A stretch of 26,748 nucleotides of DNA from an uncultured Ruminococcus sp. (GTDB lineage: Bacteria > Bacillota_A > Clostridia > Oscillospirales > Ruminococcaceae): the NCBI GenBank assembly GCA_946629405.1, contig CAMOXW010000096.1:1-26748 (forward strand), given 5' to 3'. Each line of letters opens with the position of its first letter. The stretch's first letter is position 1. Of the stretch, positions 1 through 7,922 are shown piece after piece. The position numbers and the translations under genes were made by a program. Below the pieces are notes generated by a model that saw only the letters and a list, made by a program, of their open reading frames with translations, ran no database searches and had not been told where the DNA came from.

Positions 1-8
1 CATGCTCA

Positions 9-125
9 TTTTGCCCTGTCGGGCAAAACAAAGTGCAAGAAAAAATATCGGAAAATTTATTTTTTCTTGCACTTTGACAACTAAAAATTGGCTTTTAAAA
101 GCTGTATAAAGCCAATTTTTAGTTG
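9..125. repeat. Three back-to-back perfect inverted repeats
   Basis: Three perfect stem-loops lie almost end to end. The first has TTTTGCCC at 9-16 and GGGCAAAA at 21-28. The second has 16-bp arms at 30-45 and 60-75 (AAAGTGCAAG plus six A, mirrored). The third has 18-bp arms at 78-95 and 108-125 (CAACTAAAAATTGGCTTT, mirrored). Only 1 to 2 bases separate them. None is followed by a free T-run, and the first has T on its left arm and A on its right, so these are not ordinary terminators. No reading frame spans them. They may be small extragenic repeats or a structured leader. Confidence 0.85.
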
Positions 126-163
126 TTGAGCAGACATTAATAAATGATTTAAAGTGCCTCGCA

Positions 164-236
164 GATACGCAAATCAAAGATTTGCTCCCTGCGTATCGGC
201 AAATAGCAAACGCCAAAAGATTTTGCCGTTTGCTAT
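164..236. repeat. Further nested inverted repeats in the sigma-factor leader
   Basis: GATACGC at 164-170 pairs with GCGTATC at 191-197, with AAATC/GATTT (171-175 and 179-183) nested inside. A second stem, ATAGCAAACG at 203-212 with CGTTTGCTAT at 227-236, follows. An alternative pairing, CGGCAAA at 197-203 with TTTGCCG at 222-228, competes with it. The block ends about 30 bases before the sigma-factor start, so in RNA it could form a structured 5' leader. I see no convincing sigma-70 promoter in 1-250. Confidence 0.7.
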
Positions 237-266
237 AAGTGAAGCACAAAACAGGAGGTGAGGCGC

Positions 267-809
267 ATGGCGGAAAAAGACCGGCCGGAGCTATCCGGAG
301 GCTCGCCGGAGGAGATTTACCGTGAACTTATAAAGAACTACAGCGGCTATGTCTATGCCGTCGTGATGAACCGCCTCAACCGCGTCGGTACGCGCGAGGA
401 CGTCGAGGACTGCGTGAGCGCGGTATTTGTGGAGATATATACCTCTCTGGGAGGCTTCTCTCCGGACAGGGGGAATATCAGGGCCTACATCGGCAGCATT
501 GCCGACCGAAAGGCTGTTGACTTCTTCCGGAGGCTAAGCTACAGGCAGAAATTCAGCGGCAGCGACGAGCTTCCGGATGTTCCCTCACAGGACGATACCG
601 AGTCTGAGACTGACAGGCGGCTGATGAAGAAAAGGCTCTGGGAAGCGGTCGAGGCGCTTGGCAAGCCTGACAGTGAGATAATCATATTGCAGTATTTCTA
701 CAATATGAAGCTGAGGGAGATCGCCAAGCGGCTCGGTATGAGCACGGACGCTGTCCGAAAGCGCAGCCTAAGGGCAAGGAATAAACTAAAGGAAATCATG
801 AAGGGGTGA
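267..809 (+). CDS. ECF-type RNA polymerase sigma factor
   Basis: This is a sigma-70 family, extracytoplasmic-function-like sigma factor of 180 aa, the usual length. The sigma2 region covers roughly residues 12-95 (NYSGYVYAVV, then EDVEDCVSAVFVEIY, then the AYIGSIADRKAVDFFRR helix). The sigma4 helix-turn-helix covers about 120-178 (SEIIILQYFYNMKLREIAKRL followed by STDAVRKRSLRARNKLKE is the typical pattern, with the break added here). An in-frame GTG lies at 258 but falls inside the AGGAGG Shine-Dalgarno at 253-258, so ATG 267, eight bases downstream, is the likely start. The next gene begins inside this gene's end and encodes a membrane protein, the classic sigma/anti-sigma arrangement. The signal and regulon cannot be read from the sequence. 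Confidence 0.93.
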   Translation: MAEKDRPELSGGSPEEIYRELIKNYSGYVYAVVMNRLNRVGTREDVEDCVSAVFVEIYTSLGGFSPDRGNIRAYIGSIADRKAVDFFRRLSYRQKFSGSDELPDVPSQDDTESETDRRLMKKRLWEAVEALGKPDSEIIILQYFYNMKLREIAKRLGMSTDAVRKRSLRARNKLKEIMKG

Positions 810-814
810 CGATC

Positions 815-1942
815 ATGAAAAAGGATATATTAAATGAACTTACTGATCTTGACAGAGAGACTGTTGAAAGATTAGCAGAAAACGTGCCTGAGCTCGACGC
901 GAAGGCGCAGGAGCGCATACTCCGGAAATGCCTCGGCAGCGCTGAGGAAGGCAGAGAGATCACCGTTTCCGGTACTGAGCGCGGCAGAGCACCGAAATAC
1001 CGCAGCTTCGCGGCAGCGGCAGCAGCGTTCATACTCGTCGGAGGCATCGGCGGAGCGTTCGCGTTCGGCAGGCATCTGAAGAACAACGCGCCGACTGAAA
1101 GTGAGAAGGCGCTTGTCACAACCGATGAGGACGGCGCGGGAAATGCTGCGGCTGTTACTGAAGATACGTCAGTTCAGGAGGTCGATCTTCCTTTGCAGGC
1201 TGATACGGAGGGAGCTTCGGTTCAGGAGCCGGACTGCACTGAGCCTGCAAGCTATCTGGAATACACAGTTCCGGAGAATGTTGACGATGAGCAGTATGAG
1301 GCATGGATGAAGGAGATTCCCGAGGAATACTGGGATGTCGTCAGAAATCTCAAGCCGGGCGAGGTAATACATCTGCCGTGTATACCGGTGAGCGAGATCC
1401 CGACAGACTCCGGCGAGCCTACTACCTGCCCGCCGCAGACTGCGACAATTGAAAAGCCAACAGAAAATGATCCGCTTTGGCTTGATCCTGATTATGCTGA
1501 GATCAACATCAACAAGGAACCTGAGGAGCAGAACACGACTGAACCGCCGACAGAACAGACAACTGAAAATACACCGGATATGTACAATCCCATGACAAAT
1601 CAGTGCGTTATACATCCCATAGACGGCTACTGGACATCTGACTGGTGCGGCAGCTCCTACTGGTATTTTGACAGCCAGAGCCATTACGGAACATACTATA
1701 ACTCCAATACCTGCTCGGGCTTCAGTTTTGAGTATAATTACTTCACAAATGACAGCCATATCGAGATAATAGTTCTTGACCGCGAGGTCGGCTACAGCGG
1801 TGAGCTCTGGGGCACAGGCAATGTGGTATGGATAACCGATGACAACTTCTACATCCAGTGGAAGCCGGAGTCTCCTATTATCCGTCAGGGCGAGAGCTCC
1901 GAGCGTTTCGTAAGAAATACAAGCGAGGCTATGCCAGAATAA
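815..1942 (+). CDS. Membrane protein, probable anti-sigma factor/sensor for the upstream ECF sigma
   Basis: The protein is 375 aa. A charged cytoplasmic segment of about 60 residues begins MKKDILNELTDLDRETVERL. One transmembrane helix spans about residues 64-85, followed by a long exported part rich in Glu, Thr and Pro (about 90-260). A compact aromatic, Cys-containing C-terminal domain occupies about 265-355 (DGYWTSDWCGSSYWYFDSQ). Topology and overlap with the sigma gene support an anti-sigma or signal-receptor role, but I recognise no canonical zinc anti-sigma motif. The C-terminal domain looks beta-rich and lipocalin-like, which is inference only. A GTG at 806 is in frame but lies within the AAGGGG ribosome binding site, so ATG 815 is preferred. 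Alternative role: a co-transcribed secreted sensor without anti-sigma activity. Confidence 0.72.
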   Translation: MKKDILNELTDLDRETVERLAENVPELDAKAQERILRKCLGSAEEGREITVSGTERGRAPKYRSFAAAAAAFILVGGIGGAFAFGRHLKNNAPTESEKALVTTDEDGAGNAAAVTEDTSVQEVDLPLQADTEGASVQEPDCTEPASYLEYTVPENVDDEQYEAWMKEIPEEYWDVVRNLKPGEVIHLPCIPVSEIPTDSGEPTTCPPQTATIEKPTENDPLWLDPDYAEININKEPEEQNTTEPPTEQTTENTPDMYNPMTNQCVIHPIDGYWTSDWCGSSYWYFDSQSHYGTYYNSNTCSGFSFEYNYFTNDSHIEIIVLDREVGYSGELWGTGNVVWITDDNFYIQWKPESPIIRQGESSERFVRNTSEAMPE

Positions 1943-2025
1943 ACAGAACAGGGAAAGTCATATACAGGAAATATTACAATACCGTAAATTTCCGGCAAAA
2001 AAACTGCAAAAAATCAAAAAAACGG

Positions 2026-2054
2026 TTGCAGTAAATAAAAAACTTTGATATAAT
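2026..2054 (+). promoter_or_regulatory. Strong extended -10 promoter for the 2163-8696 operon
   Basis: The -35 element TTGCAG (2026-2031), a 17-bp spacer and the -10 element TATAAT (2049-2054), preceded by TGa, form a near-ideal sigma-70 promoter. ACTGCAA at 2003-2009 and TTGCAGT at 2026-2032 form an inverted repeat whose right arm covers the -35, so an operator is possible. TATAATaATAGTGCA here nearly matches TATAATgATAGTGCA at 15308-15322, upstream of the GH9/GH16 gene. Confidence 0.8.
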
Positions 2055-2058
2055 AATA

Positions 2059-2101
2059 GTGCATGAGCAGAAAATCGTGTCTGATTTCTCTGCTCATGCA
2101 C
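2059..2101 (+). promoter_or_regulatory. 5' stem-loop at the start of the operon transcript
   Basis: GTGCATGAGCAGA (2059-2071) and TCTGCTCATGCAC (2089-2101) form a perfect 13-bp stem. It begins at about the predicted transcription start and is followed, after 5 bases, by six T (2107-2112). It may be a 5' stabilising hairpin or an attenuator-like intrinsic terminator. The sequence alone does not decide between these. Confidence 0.65.
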
Positions 2102-2162
2102 GAATGTTTTTTATGCGGTGATTTTACCGTGATCATATATAAAATCTGAAAGGAGTATAACA

Positions 2163-4271
2163 ATGAAAAAGAACGTTTTTCTGGTAACGGCAGCCTCGGC
2201 AGCGCTCCTTACGGCTCTCGCGGCAGTACCGGCAGGCGCCTCTGCTGCGGAGACTTCCGAAAAGGTGCCGGCTTATACCTGGTCCACCGATGAGGACGGC
2301 AGGATATACTGCACTGACTACAATGGTGACTACATGACGGGTGAGCAGACCATAGGCGGTCAGGATTACCTCTTTTCGTCAACAGGCGTCCTCAGGACAG
2401 GCTGGAGAACTGTCGGCGGAAGAAGGCTCTACTTCTCCCCCGAGACCGGAAAGGCAGTGTACGGCTGGCTGGAGTACAACGGAGACAAATACTACATAGA
2501 CTCCGAGGACGGCAAGGTCAAGGGCATATATATCACTGACGATGCCGGTTATTTCTTTGACCTCAGTTACGGCGCACTCAGAAAGAATGAGGGAACGGTC
2601 AGCTATGAGGGAAAGACCTACTATGTCAACGCTGACGGCTCTCTTGCGACCGGCGCAGTCGAGATAAACGGCGTGCCATTCGTATTCAGCAGCGAGGACT
2701 ACACTATTGCGACCGGCTGGCAGGAGGTCAATGGGAAGTATTTCTACTACAGACCCGAGGACAGTGCATTTGTGACCGGCCTCATAACGCTCGACGGCAA
2801 GGATTACTACATCGACGCCCAGAAGGGCAGAGTAACAGGTGCGTTCGAGTATGAGGGCAATGACTATTTTGCTGACGAGAACGGCGAGCTTGTTTCCGGA
2901 TGGGCGCTTGTCGGTGATAAGTATTACTACTTCTCCGAGGATCATACCCGTCAGTACGGCTTCATGAAGCTCGGCGATGACTGGTACTATTCCGATGAGG
3001 AGAACGGTAGATATACCGGTGAGTTTCAGGTCGGCAGCAATTACTACATAGCCGACGCGGATGGCATTATCCAGACCGGCTGGCAGACAGTGAATGGCAC
3101 GCGCCGCTATTATTCTCCTGATACGCTCGCCTATGCTATGGGACCAACTGAGATAGACGGAAAGACTTACCTTTTCTCCAATACGGGAGACCTTCTCATC
3201 GGCAGGAAAAAGTACGGCGACCTGAAATACTATACCGATGAAAACGGCGTTATCCAGACCGGTATAATCGCTCTTTCGGACGGCACCTACTATTTCAGCC
3301 CGGATGAGGGCGGAGCTCTTGTGACCGGCTGGCAGACCGTTGACGGAAAGGTGTACAACTTCGGAACTGACGGAAAAATGATCGTTTCAGCCTTTGACGA
3401 ATATCAGGGCAGCCGCTGCTACATCGGAAGTTCGGGCTATGTTGAGGCATTCTTCATCGAGAAGGACGGGGCAGTCTACGGCTACGGCGCTGACGTCACT
3501 GCGGAGGGAAATATCCTCACCGGCTTCTGTGAATTCGGCGGGAACAGATATTACTTCAACGCTCAGGGCAAGATGCTCACCGGACGAGTAAAGATAGATT
3601 CCTACAAATACTACATCGACGACAACGGAGTTATCCAGACGGGCTTTGCAACTCTTGCGGACGGCACCTACTACTTCGACGCGGAAGGACACATGGTGTT
3701 CGGCCTCCAGACTATCGGCGGCAAGGTGTATTATTTTGACCCGGATAAGGGGTTCATGGCAGTGAACAAGTCGATAGAAGGCTATCGCTTCGGAAGCGAC
3801 GGTGTCGGCAAGCCTCTCAGTGATGTCCAGAAGAAGGCAGACGCTATCCTTGCACAGTATGGCAGCACTCCCAATGAGATATACAACTACGTTGTCACCC
3901 ACAACAGCTACAAGTACATCGAGGATACAAGATCACTTGCACAGATAAATACCGTGGGCTGGTCTTATTTCGCAAATTACTCTATCCAGAACAGGTACGT
4001 TGTGTGCTACTATTTTGCAGCGATAACCGATCTGCTGTTCCAGGAGGCTAACCTTGAGAGCCGTATCGTTTACGGTACCGGACGCGGAAGCTCCGAGCAT
4101 TACTGGAACGAGGTAAAGATAAACGGCGAATGGATAGCCTATGACACCTGCAACGGCTATGCTGCCACAACGAGCGCTGCACTCGGGATACCGTACAACA
4201 CCATTCCCGGCGGACTGCGCGACACAGGACTCGGATATACTATAACGCAGTATGTATATCCTGTTTATTGA
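2163..4271 (+). CDS. Secreted cell-wall-binding-repeat protein with C-terminal transglutaminase-like domain
   Basis: The protein is 702 aa. A signal peptide occupies about residues 1-28 (MKKNVFLVTAASAALLTALA, ending AGASA). Some 25 imperfect repeats of about 20 residues of the choline/glucan-binding type (YY-x-D-x-x-G-x-x-x-TG) cover about residues 48-560. A transglutaminase-core-like domain covers about 575-700, with Cys615 (YVVCYYF), His646 (SEHYWNEV) and Asp661 (AYDTC) in the correct order and context for the catalytic triad. The family can act as a protease, transglutaminase or amidase, and the substrate here is unknown. The start is fixed by AAAGGAG at 2149-2155. It is the first gene of a run of five with no terminator between them, which suggests a role at the cell surface beside the O-acetylation genes. 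Confidence 0.88.
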   Translation: MKKNVFLVTAASAALLTALAAVPAGASAAETSEKVPAYTWSTDEDGRIYCTDYNGDYMTGEQTIGGQDYLFSSTGVLRTGWRTVGGRRLYFSPETGKAVYGWLEYNGDKYYIDSEDGKVKGIYITDDAGYFFDLSYGALRKNEGTVSYEGKTYYVNADGSLATGAVEINGVPFVFSSEDYTIATGWQEVNGKYFYYRPEDSAFVTGLITLDGKDYYIDAQKGRVTGAFEYEGNDYFADENGELVSGWALVGDKYYYFSEDHTRQYGFMKLGDDWYYSDEENGRYTGEFQVGSNYYIADADGIIQTGWQTVNGTRRYYSPDTLAYAMGPTEIDGKTYLFSNTGDLLIGRKKYGDLKYYTDENGVIQTGIIALSDGTYYFSPDEGGALVTGWQTVDGKVYNFGTDGKMIVSAFDEYQGSRCYIGSSGYVEAFFIEKDGAVYGYGADVTAEGNILTGFCEFGGNRYYFNAQGKMLTGRVKIDSYKYYIDDNGVIQTGFATLADGTYYFDAEGHMVFGLQTIGGKVYYFDPDKGFMAVNKSIEGYRFGSDGVGKPLSDVQKKADAILAQYGSTPNEIYNYVVTHNSYKYIEDTRSLAQINTVGWSYFANYSIQNRYVVCYYFAAITDLLFQEANLESRIVYGTGRGSSEHYWNEVKINGEWIAYDTCNGYAATTSAALGIPYNTIPGGLRDTGLGYTITQYVYPVY

Positions 4272-4333
4272 GGAAGATATAGAAAACGAAAAAATTTTTT
4301 GGTGTTCACTATATATAATGGAGGAAATATAAT

Positions 4334-5089
4334 ATGAAGAGAAGATTAACAGCTATTGCGGCGGCAGCTATCGTGTTCGCAGCAATGAGTACATCATGCG
4401 GAAAGGTCGATGACGAAAGCAGCTCAGTAACTGTAAAGGTCGGCAATACCACCGAGGCTTCTGAGGGCAGCTCAGAGAGTACATCCGGCAGCACAGAGGC
4501 TTCATCCGAGGCTAAGACCACCGGCAAAAAAACAACAGAGGCTTCCACCGAGGCTTCATCGGAGGAAAAGACAGAGGCTTCTTCCAAGGCAAAAACTGAG
4601 GAAAAGACCGAAGCTCCCACGGAAAAGGCTACACAGGCTCCTACTGAGGCACCTACAGAAGCTCCCACGGAGGCTCCCACATCGGCGCAGGTATCAGCAA
4701 GCCCGGTAAACGGCGCAGACTATCTCGGCAGCGATATAAGCGTTCTGACCGGCACCTATGGCACGGGATACACTACATACGTTATACAGTCCTGCCTGCC
4801 TATCGGTGACGATGATAATAACTATATCTACGAATACAGCGGAATGAAGGCTATGTGCTACAGTGAAGGCGGAAGCCATCGTGTAGCTACGCTTTCTATC
4901 ACCGGCAGCAATTACTCCACACCCGAGGGCATAACTGTAGGCTCGTCAAAGAGTGCGGTCGAGGCAGCTTACGGCAGCGGCTCCGTTCAGGGCAACGGCG
5001 ATATCGACTATAACTACGGAACATATTCACTGTACTTCACCATGAGCGGTGACAGCGTCACTCAGATCGAATACGTTCTCAACTACTGA
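4334..5089 (+). CDS. Lipoprotein with Thr/Glu/Ala/Pro-rich stalk and small C-terminal domain
   Basis: The protein is 251 aa. A lipoprotein signal peptide ends at a lipobox-like STSC with the lipidated Cys at residue 22. A low-complexity stalk (about 36-118) is built from TEASSE and TEAP units and probably spans the cell wall. The C-terminal domain (about 125-251) contains two Cys residues and the segment GITVGSSKSAVEAAYG, which resembles small BLIP/DUF4309-like lipoprotein domains; this is a resemblance only. GGAGG at 4320-4324 supports ATG 4334. It lies 62 bp after the repeat/transglutaminase gene and 15 bp before the MBOAT gene, so it is probably part of the same transcript. Its biochemical function is unknown. 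Confidence 0.8.
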   Translation: MKRRLTAIAAAAIVFAAMSTSCGKVDDESSSVTVKVGNTTEASEGSSESTSGSTEASSEAKTTGKKTTEASTEASSEEKTEASSKAKTEEKTEAPTEKATQAPTEAPTEAPTEAPTSAQVSASPVNGADYLGSDISVLTGTYGTGYTTYVIQSCLPIGDDDNNYIYEYSGMKAMCYSEGGSHRVATLSITGSNYSTPEGITVGSSKSAVEAAYGSGSVQGNGDIDYNYGTYSLYFTMSGDSVTQIEYVLNY

Positions 5090-5104
5090 TAAGGGGGAGC
5101 TGTT

Positions 5105-6511
5105 TTGGTTTTCAGCAGTCCCGTATTCCTTTTCATTTTTCTGACGGCGGTATATATACTCTACCGGATAGTCCCCGGGACGACCGGCAAGAACGTGCTG
5201 CTGCTGATATTCAGCCTGCTGTTCTATACCTTCGGCGAACCGAAGGCAGTCGTCCTGATGATAATTTCCATTATCATGAACTACCTGTTCGGGCTGTTCA
5301 TGGCGAGCAGCTCAAAGGCTAAGAAGCCGGTGCTCGCAGCAGCAGTTACCGCAAATCTCACCATGCTCGGTATATTCAAGTATGCGGGTTTCGGCGCGGA
5401 GATGCTGAACAAGCTGCCGTTCATAAGCGTGACAGTGCCGAAGATAGCGCTCCCGATAGGCATTTCGTTCTATACGTTCCAGGCGATGTCCTATGTCATC
5501 GACGCCTACAAGGAGCCAAAGTACGTCCAGCGCAATATCTACAAGCTCGCGCTGTACATCACCTTCTTCCCGCAGCTCGTCGCAGGACCTATCGTGAAAT
5601 ACTACGACTTCGCCGATCAGATAGACCACAGGGAGTGTACTCCCGAGCGGACGGCGCAGGGTATACGAAGGTTCATATTCGGGCTCTCAAAGAAACTGCT
5701 CATCGCAAATACTATGGCTCTTGCCGCGGACTATGTCTACGGCCTCGGAGCAGGTGAGCTTTCAATGGGACTTGCGTGGCTGGGAGCTGTTTCATATCTT
5801 TTCCAGATATACTTTGATTTCAGCGGCTACAGCGACATGGCGATAGGTCTTGGGGCAATGTTCGGGTTCAGCTTCCGCGAGAACTTCAACTATCCCTATA
5901 TCTCGCAGAGTATGCAGGAATTCTGGCGCAGGTGGCATATTTCCGTTTCCACATGGTTCAAGGAGTACCTCTACATTCCACTCGGCGGCAACCGCAAGGG
6001 AAAAGTCCGCACGGCGCTCAATAAGCTCATCGTGTTCTTCTGCACCGGCCTGTGGCACGGCGCGAGCCTCAACTTTATCGTTTGGGGACTTCTCAACGGC
6101 GCGTTCATGATGCTGGAGTCCTATGGCATACTGAAGCCTAAGAACTGGCTGCGTCCGCTGAGGCATATCTATGCGGTGTTCGTGACAGTGATAGCGTTTG
6201 TATTCTTCCGTGCGGATGATCTTACGGAAGCCTGCCGGTTCATCGGGAAAATGTTCAGTCCGTCAGCAGGCGGCAGCGCAGAGCACTCGATGCTTCTCAG
6301 TCAGCTCACACCGATGTACCTGATAATGCTTGCAGCAGCGGTGCTGTTCTCGATGCCGGTTATCCAGACGGTGCGCGGAAGGATGAAGTCTCAGAAGTCG
6401 CTCGCGGCAGGCGAGACCTGCGCGTACTGTGTATCGCTTGTGATGCTTCTGGTATGTATAGCTTCGCTCTCATCGGCAGGCTATAACCCATTTATCTATT
6501 TCAGATTTTAG
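5105..6511 (+). CDS. MBOAT family membrane-bound O-acyltransferase (AlgI/DltB/PatA-like)
   Basis: This 468-aa polytopic membrane protein should transfer an acyl (probably acetyl) group across the membrane for modification of an exported polysaccharide. It has the family N-terminus (MVFSSPVFLFIFL), multiple hydrophobic helices, the conserved segment QEFWRRWHISVSTWFKEYLY (His278), and the catalytic-type His318 in GLWHGASLNFIVWG. The start is a TTG at 5105, preceded by GGGGGAG at 5093-5099; the family-typical first residues support this start. The next gene begins 9 bp later with its ribosome binding site overlapping this stop codon, so the two are translationally linked. The acceptor (cell-wall glycan, exopolysaccharide or teichoic acid) is not visible from the sequence. 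Confidence 0.93.
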   Translation: MVFSSPVFLFIFLTAVYILYRIVPGTTGKNVLLLIFSLLFYTFGEPKAVVLMIISIIMNYLFGLFMASSSKAKKPVLAAAVTANLTMLGIFKYAGFGAEMLNKLPFISVTVPKIALPIGISFYTFQAMSYVIDAYKEPKYVQRNIYKLALYITFFPQLVAGPIVKYYDFADQIDHRECTPERTAQGIRRFIFGLSKKLLIANTMALAADYVYGLGAGELSMGLAWLGAVSYLFQIYFDFSGYSDMAIGLGAMFGFSFRENFNYPYISQSMQEFWRRWHISVSTWFKEYLYIPLGGNRKGKVRTALNKLIVFFCTGLWHGASLNFIVWGLLNGAFMMLESYGILKPKNWLRPLRHIYAVFVTVIAFVFFRADDLTEACRFIGKMFSPSAGGSAEHSMLLSQLTPMYLIMLAAAVLFSMPVIQTVRGRMKSQKSLAAGETCAYCVSLVMLLVCIASLSSAGYNPFIYFRF

Positions 6512-6520
6512 GAGGCGGAT

Positions 6521-7915
6521 ATGAAGAAAAACGTACTTTACCGTCTCTATTCGGCGGTGTTTGTCGGGGTATGTCTTGTACCTTCGGCGCTTATGCCGGT
6601 ATTGAAAAACGACAGCACTAAGGAAAAGCGGAAGCTCGCTGAGTTCCCGAAGTTCAGGGAGGACGGTAAGCTTAACTTTGACTATTTCAGTCAGTTCGAG
6701 AGCTGGTTCTCAGATCATATGGCACTCAGACAGGAGCTCGTTACTGCGGACGGAAGGCTTCGCTCTGCGGTTTTCGGGACCTCTGCCAATCCCGATGTCA
6801 TAGTCGGCAGGGACGGATGGCTGTATTACGGCGATACCGCAGATGATTTCCTGAGGATAAATACCCTCAGCAGCCGCGGGATCGAAAATATCCGCCATAA
6901 CCTTGAGCTTGTGGACAACTGGTGCAGTCAAAACAACGCTCAGTTCATATTCACCTGTGCGCCGAACAAGAATACCGTTTACCCTGAGCATATGCCCTTC
7001 AACTATAAGTCAAGCGGCAGTGCAAGCAACTACGAAATGCTGACGGAGGCGCTTTCCGGCGACGAGTTTTTCTGTGACATGAAGAAGACGATCCTTGAGA
7101 CTGATTCGAGCATCCCGCTCTATCACAAGACCGATACCCACTGGAACAATCTCGGAGCCTATGCAGGTCATGTCAAGCTCATGGAAATGCTCGGGAGGGA
7201 GAGCTGCCCCGCAGGCACCGGCTGGTTCACACGCAATGACCGTCTCGGCGACCTTGCAGCAATGCTCTATCCTGCGGAGAGTGCGAGGGACACTCAGGTC
7301 TACAGCGACTATGAGTATACCTACGTCTATGAGGGCAGGTTCAGGGCGCTGGACGATGTAACGATAAAGACCCACTGCGGCACCGGCGAGGGAGAACTGC
7401 TGATGTTCCGTGATTCATACGGCGAGGCTATACTGCCCTACATGGCTGAATGCTTTGAGAAGGCGGAGTTTTCGCGCGCTGTGCCTTACCGTCTGACAGA
7501 TATCAGCGGAAAGACTGTGATTATCGAGATAGTCGAGCGAAATCTCGGCGATCTTCAGAAATACGCGCCCATCATGCCGGCTCCGGAGGCTGACACGAGC
7601 GGTCATGTGCCGAAGCTCTACGAGGGCAGTGAGACTGTTATAAGGGCAGAAAAAAGCGGTATGCTGACCCACGTCTACGGAGTGCTGCCGGACTGCTTCT
7701 TCAGCGGCGACAGTGCAAGGATATTCGTGAACGCCGGCGGAAAGACCTACGAGGCTTTCAACTGCTATGAGGGATCAAAGCTCGGCGATATCGGCTGCGA
7801 GGACAACGGCTTCTCGCTTTATATCCAGACAGACGAGGACATAGACCCCGACAGAATATCAATAACCGTGCTGAACGGCGACGGCAGCTCGGTAAGAACT
7901 ATAGAAAAGAGTTGA
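6521..7915 (+). CDS. AlgJ/AlgX/DHHW-type O-acetyltransferase partner, SGNH-like
   Basis: The protein is 464 aa. One N-terminal membrane anchor (about residues 5-26, MKKNVLYRLYSAVFVGVCLV) precedes an exported catalytic domain. Family signatures are SWFSDHMALRQELV (DHHW-type), GRDGWLYY, YHKTDTHWN with Asp205 and His207, and FRDSYGEA with Ser299, giving the Ser/His/Asp set of AlgX/AlgJ-like acetyl esterases and transferases. It would take the acyl group exported by the MBOAT protein and place it on a glycan outside the cell. AGGAGG at 6510-6515 overlaps the upstream stop codon. The C-terminal ~110 residues form an extra beta-rich region without a recognised motif, possibly for glycan binding. 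Confidence 0.9.
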   Translation: MKKNVLYRLYSAVFVGVCLVPSALMPVLKNDSTKEKRKLAEFPKFREDGKLNFDYFSQFESWFSDHMALRQELVTADGRLRSAVFGTSANPDVIVGRDGWLYYGDTADDFLRINTLSSRGIENIRHNLELVDNWCSQNNAQFIFTCAPNKNTVYPEHMPFNYKSSGSASNYEMLTEALSGDEFFCDMKKTILETDSSIPLYHKTDTHWNNLGAYAGHVKLMEMLGRESCPAGTGWFTRNDRLGDLAAMLYPAESARDTQVYSDYEYTYVYEGRFRALDDVTIKTHCGTGEGELLMFRDSYGEAILPYMAECFEKAEFSRAVPYRLTDISGKTVIIEIVERNLGDLQKYAPIMPAPEADTSGHVPKLYEGSETVIRAEKSGMLTHVYGVLPDCFFSGDSARIFVNAGGKTYEAFNCYEGSKLGDIGCEDNGFSLYIQTDEDIDPDRISITVLNGDGSSVRTIEKS

Positions 7916-7922
7916 ACTTAAA

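Noticed and set aside
9..28. TTTTGCCC hairpin as an intrinsic terminator of an upstream gene
   Set aside because: The T and A runs are on the wrong sides of the stem and no free T-run follows on either strand.
2379..2945. Long antisense open frames opposite the wall-binding repeats and other genes (for example 16223-16615 and 13669-14361)
   Set aside because: They overlap strongly supported genes, lack ribosome binding sites and domain signatures, and reflect codon bias of the real strand.
4314..4319. TATAAT before the lipoprotein gene as a separate promoter
   Set aside because: It abuts the GGAGG ribosome binding site, which leaves no room for a leader, and there is no -35 at proper distance.
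4309..4680. Antisense open frame with GASV repeats
   Set aside because: It is the mirror of the TEAP-rich stalk of the lipoprotein on the plus strand; the repeats are produced by that gene's codon pattern.
4440..4690. Repeated GAGGCTTC / GAGGCTCC units as a possible CRISPR or tandem DNA repeat
   Set aside because: The units are in frame and encode a Thr/Glu/Ala/Pro-rich protein stalk. There are no spacers and no cas genes.
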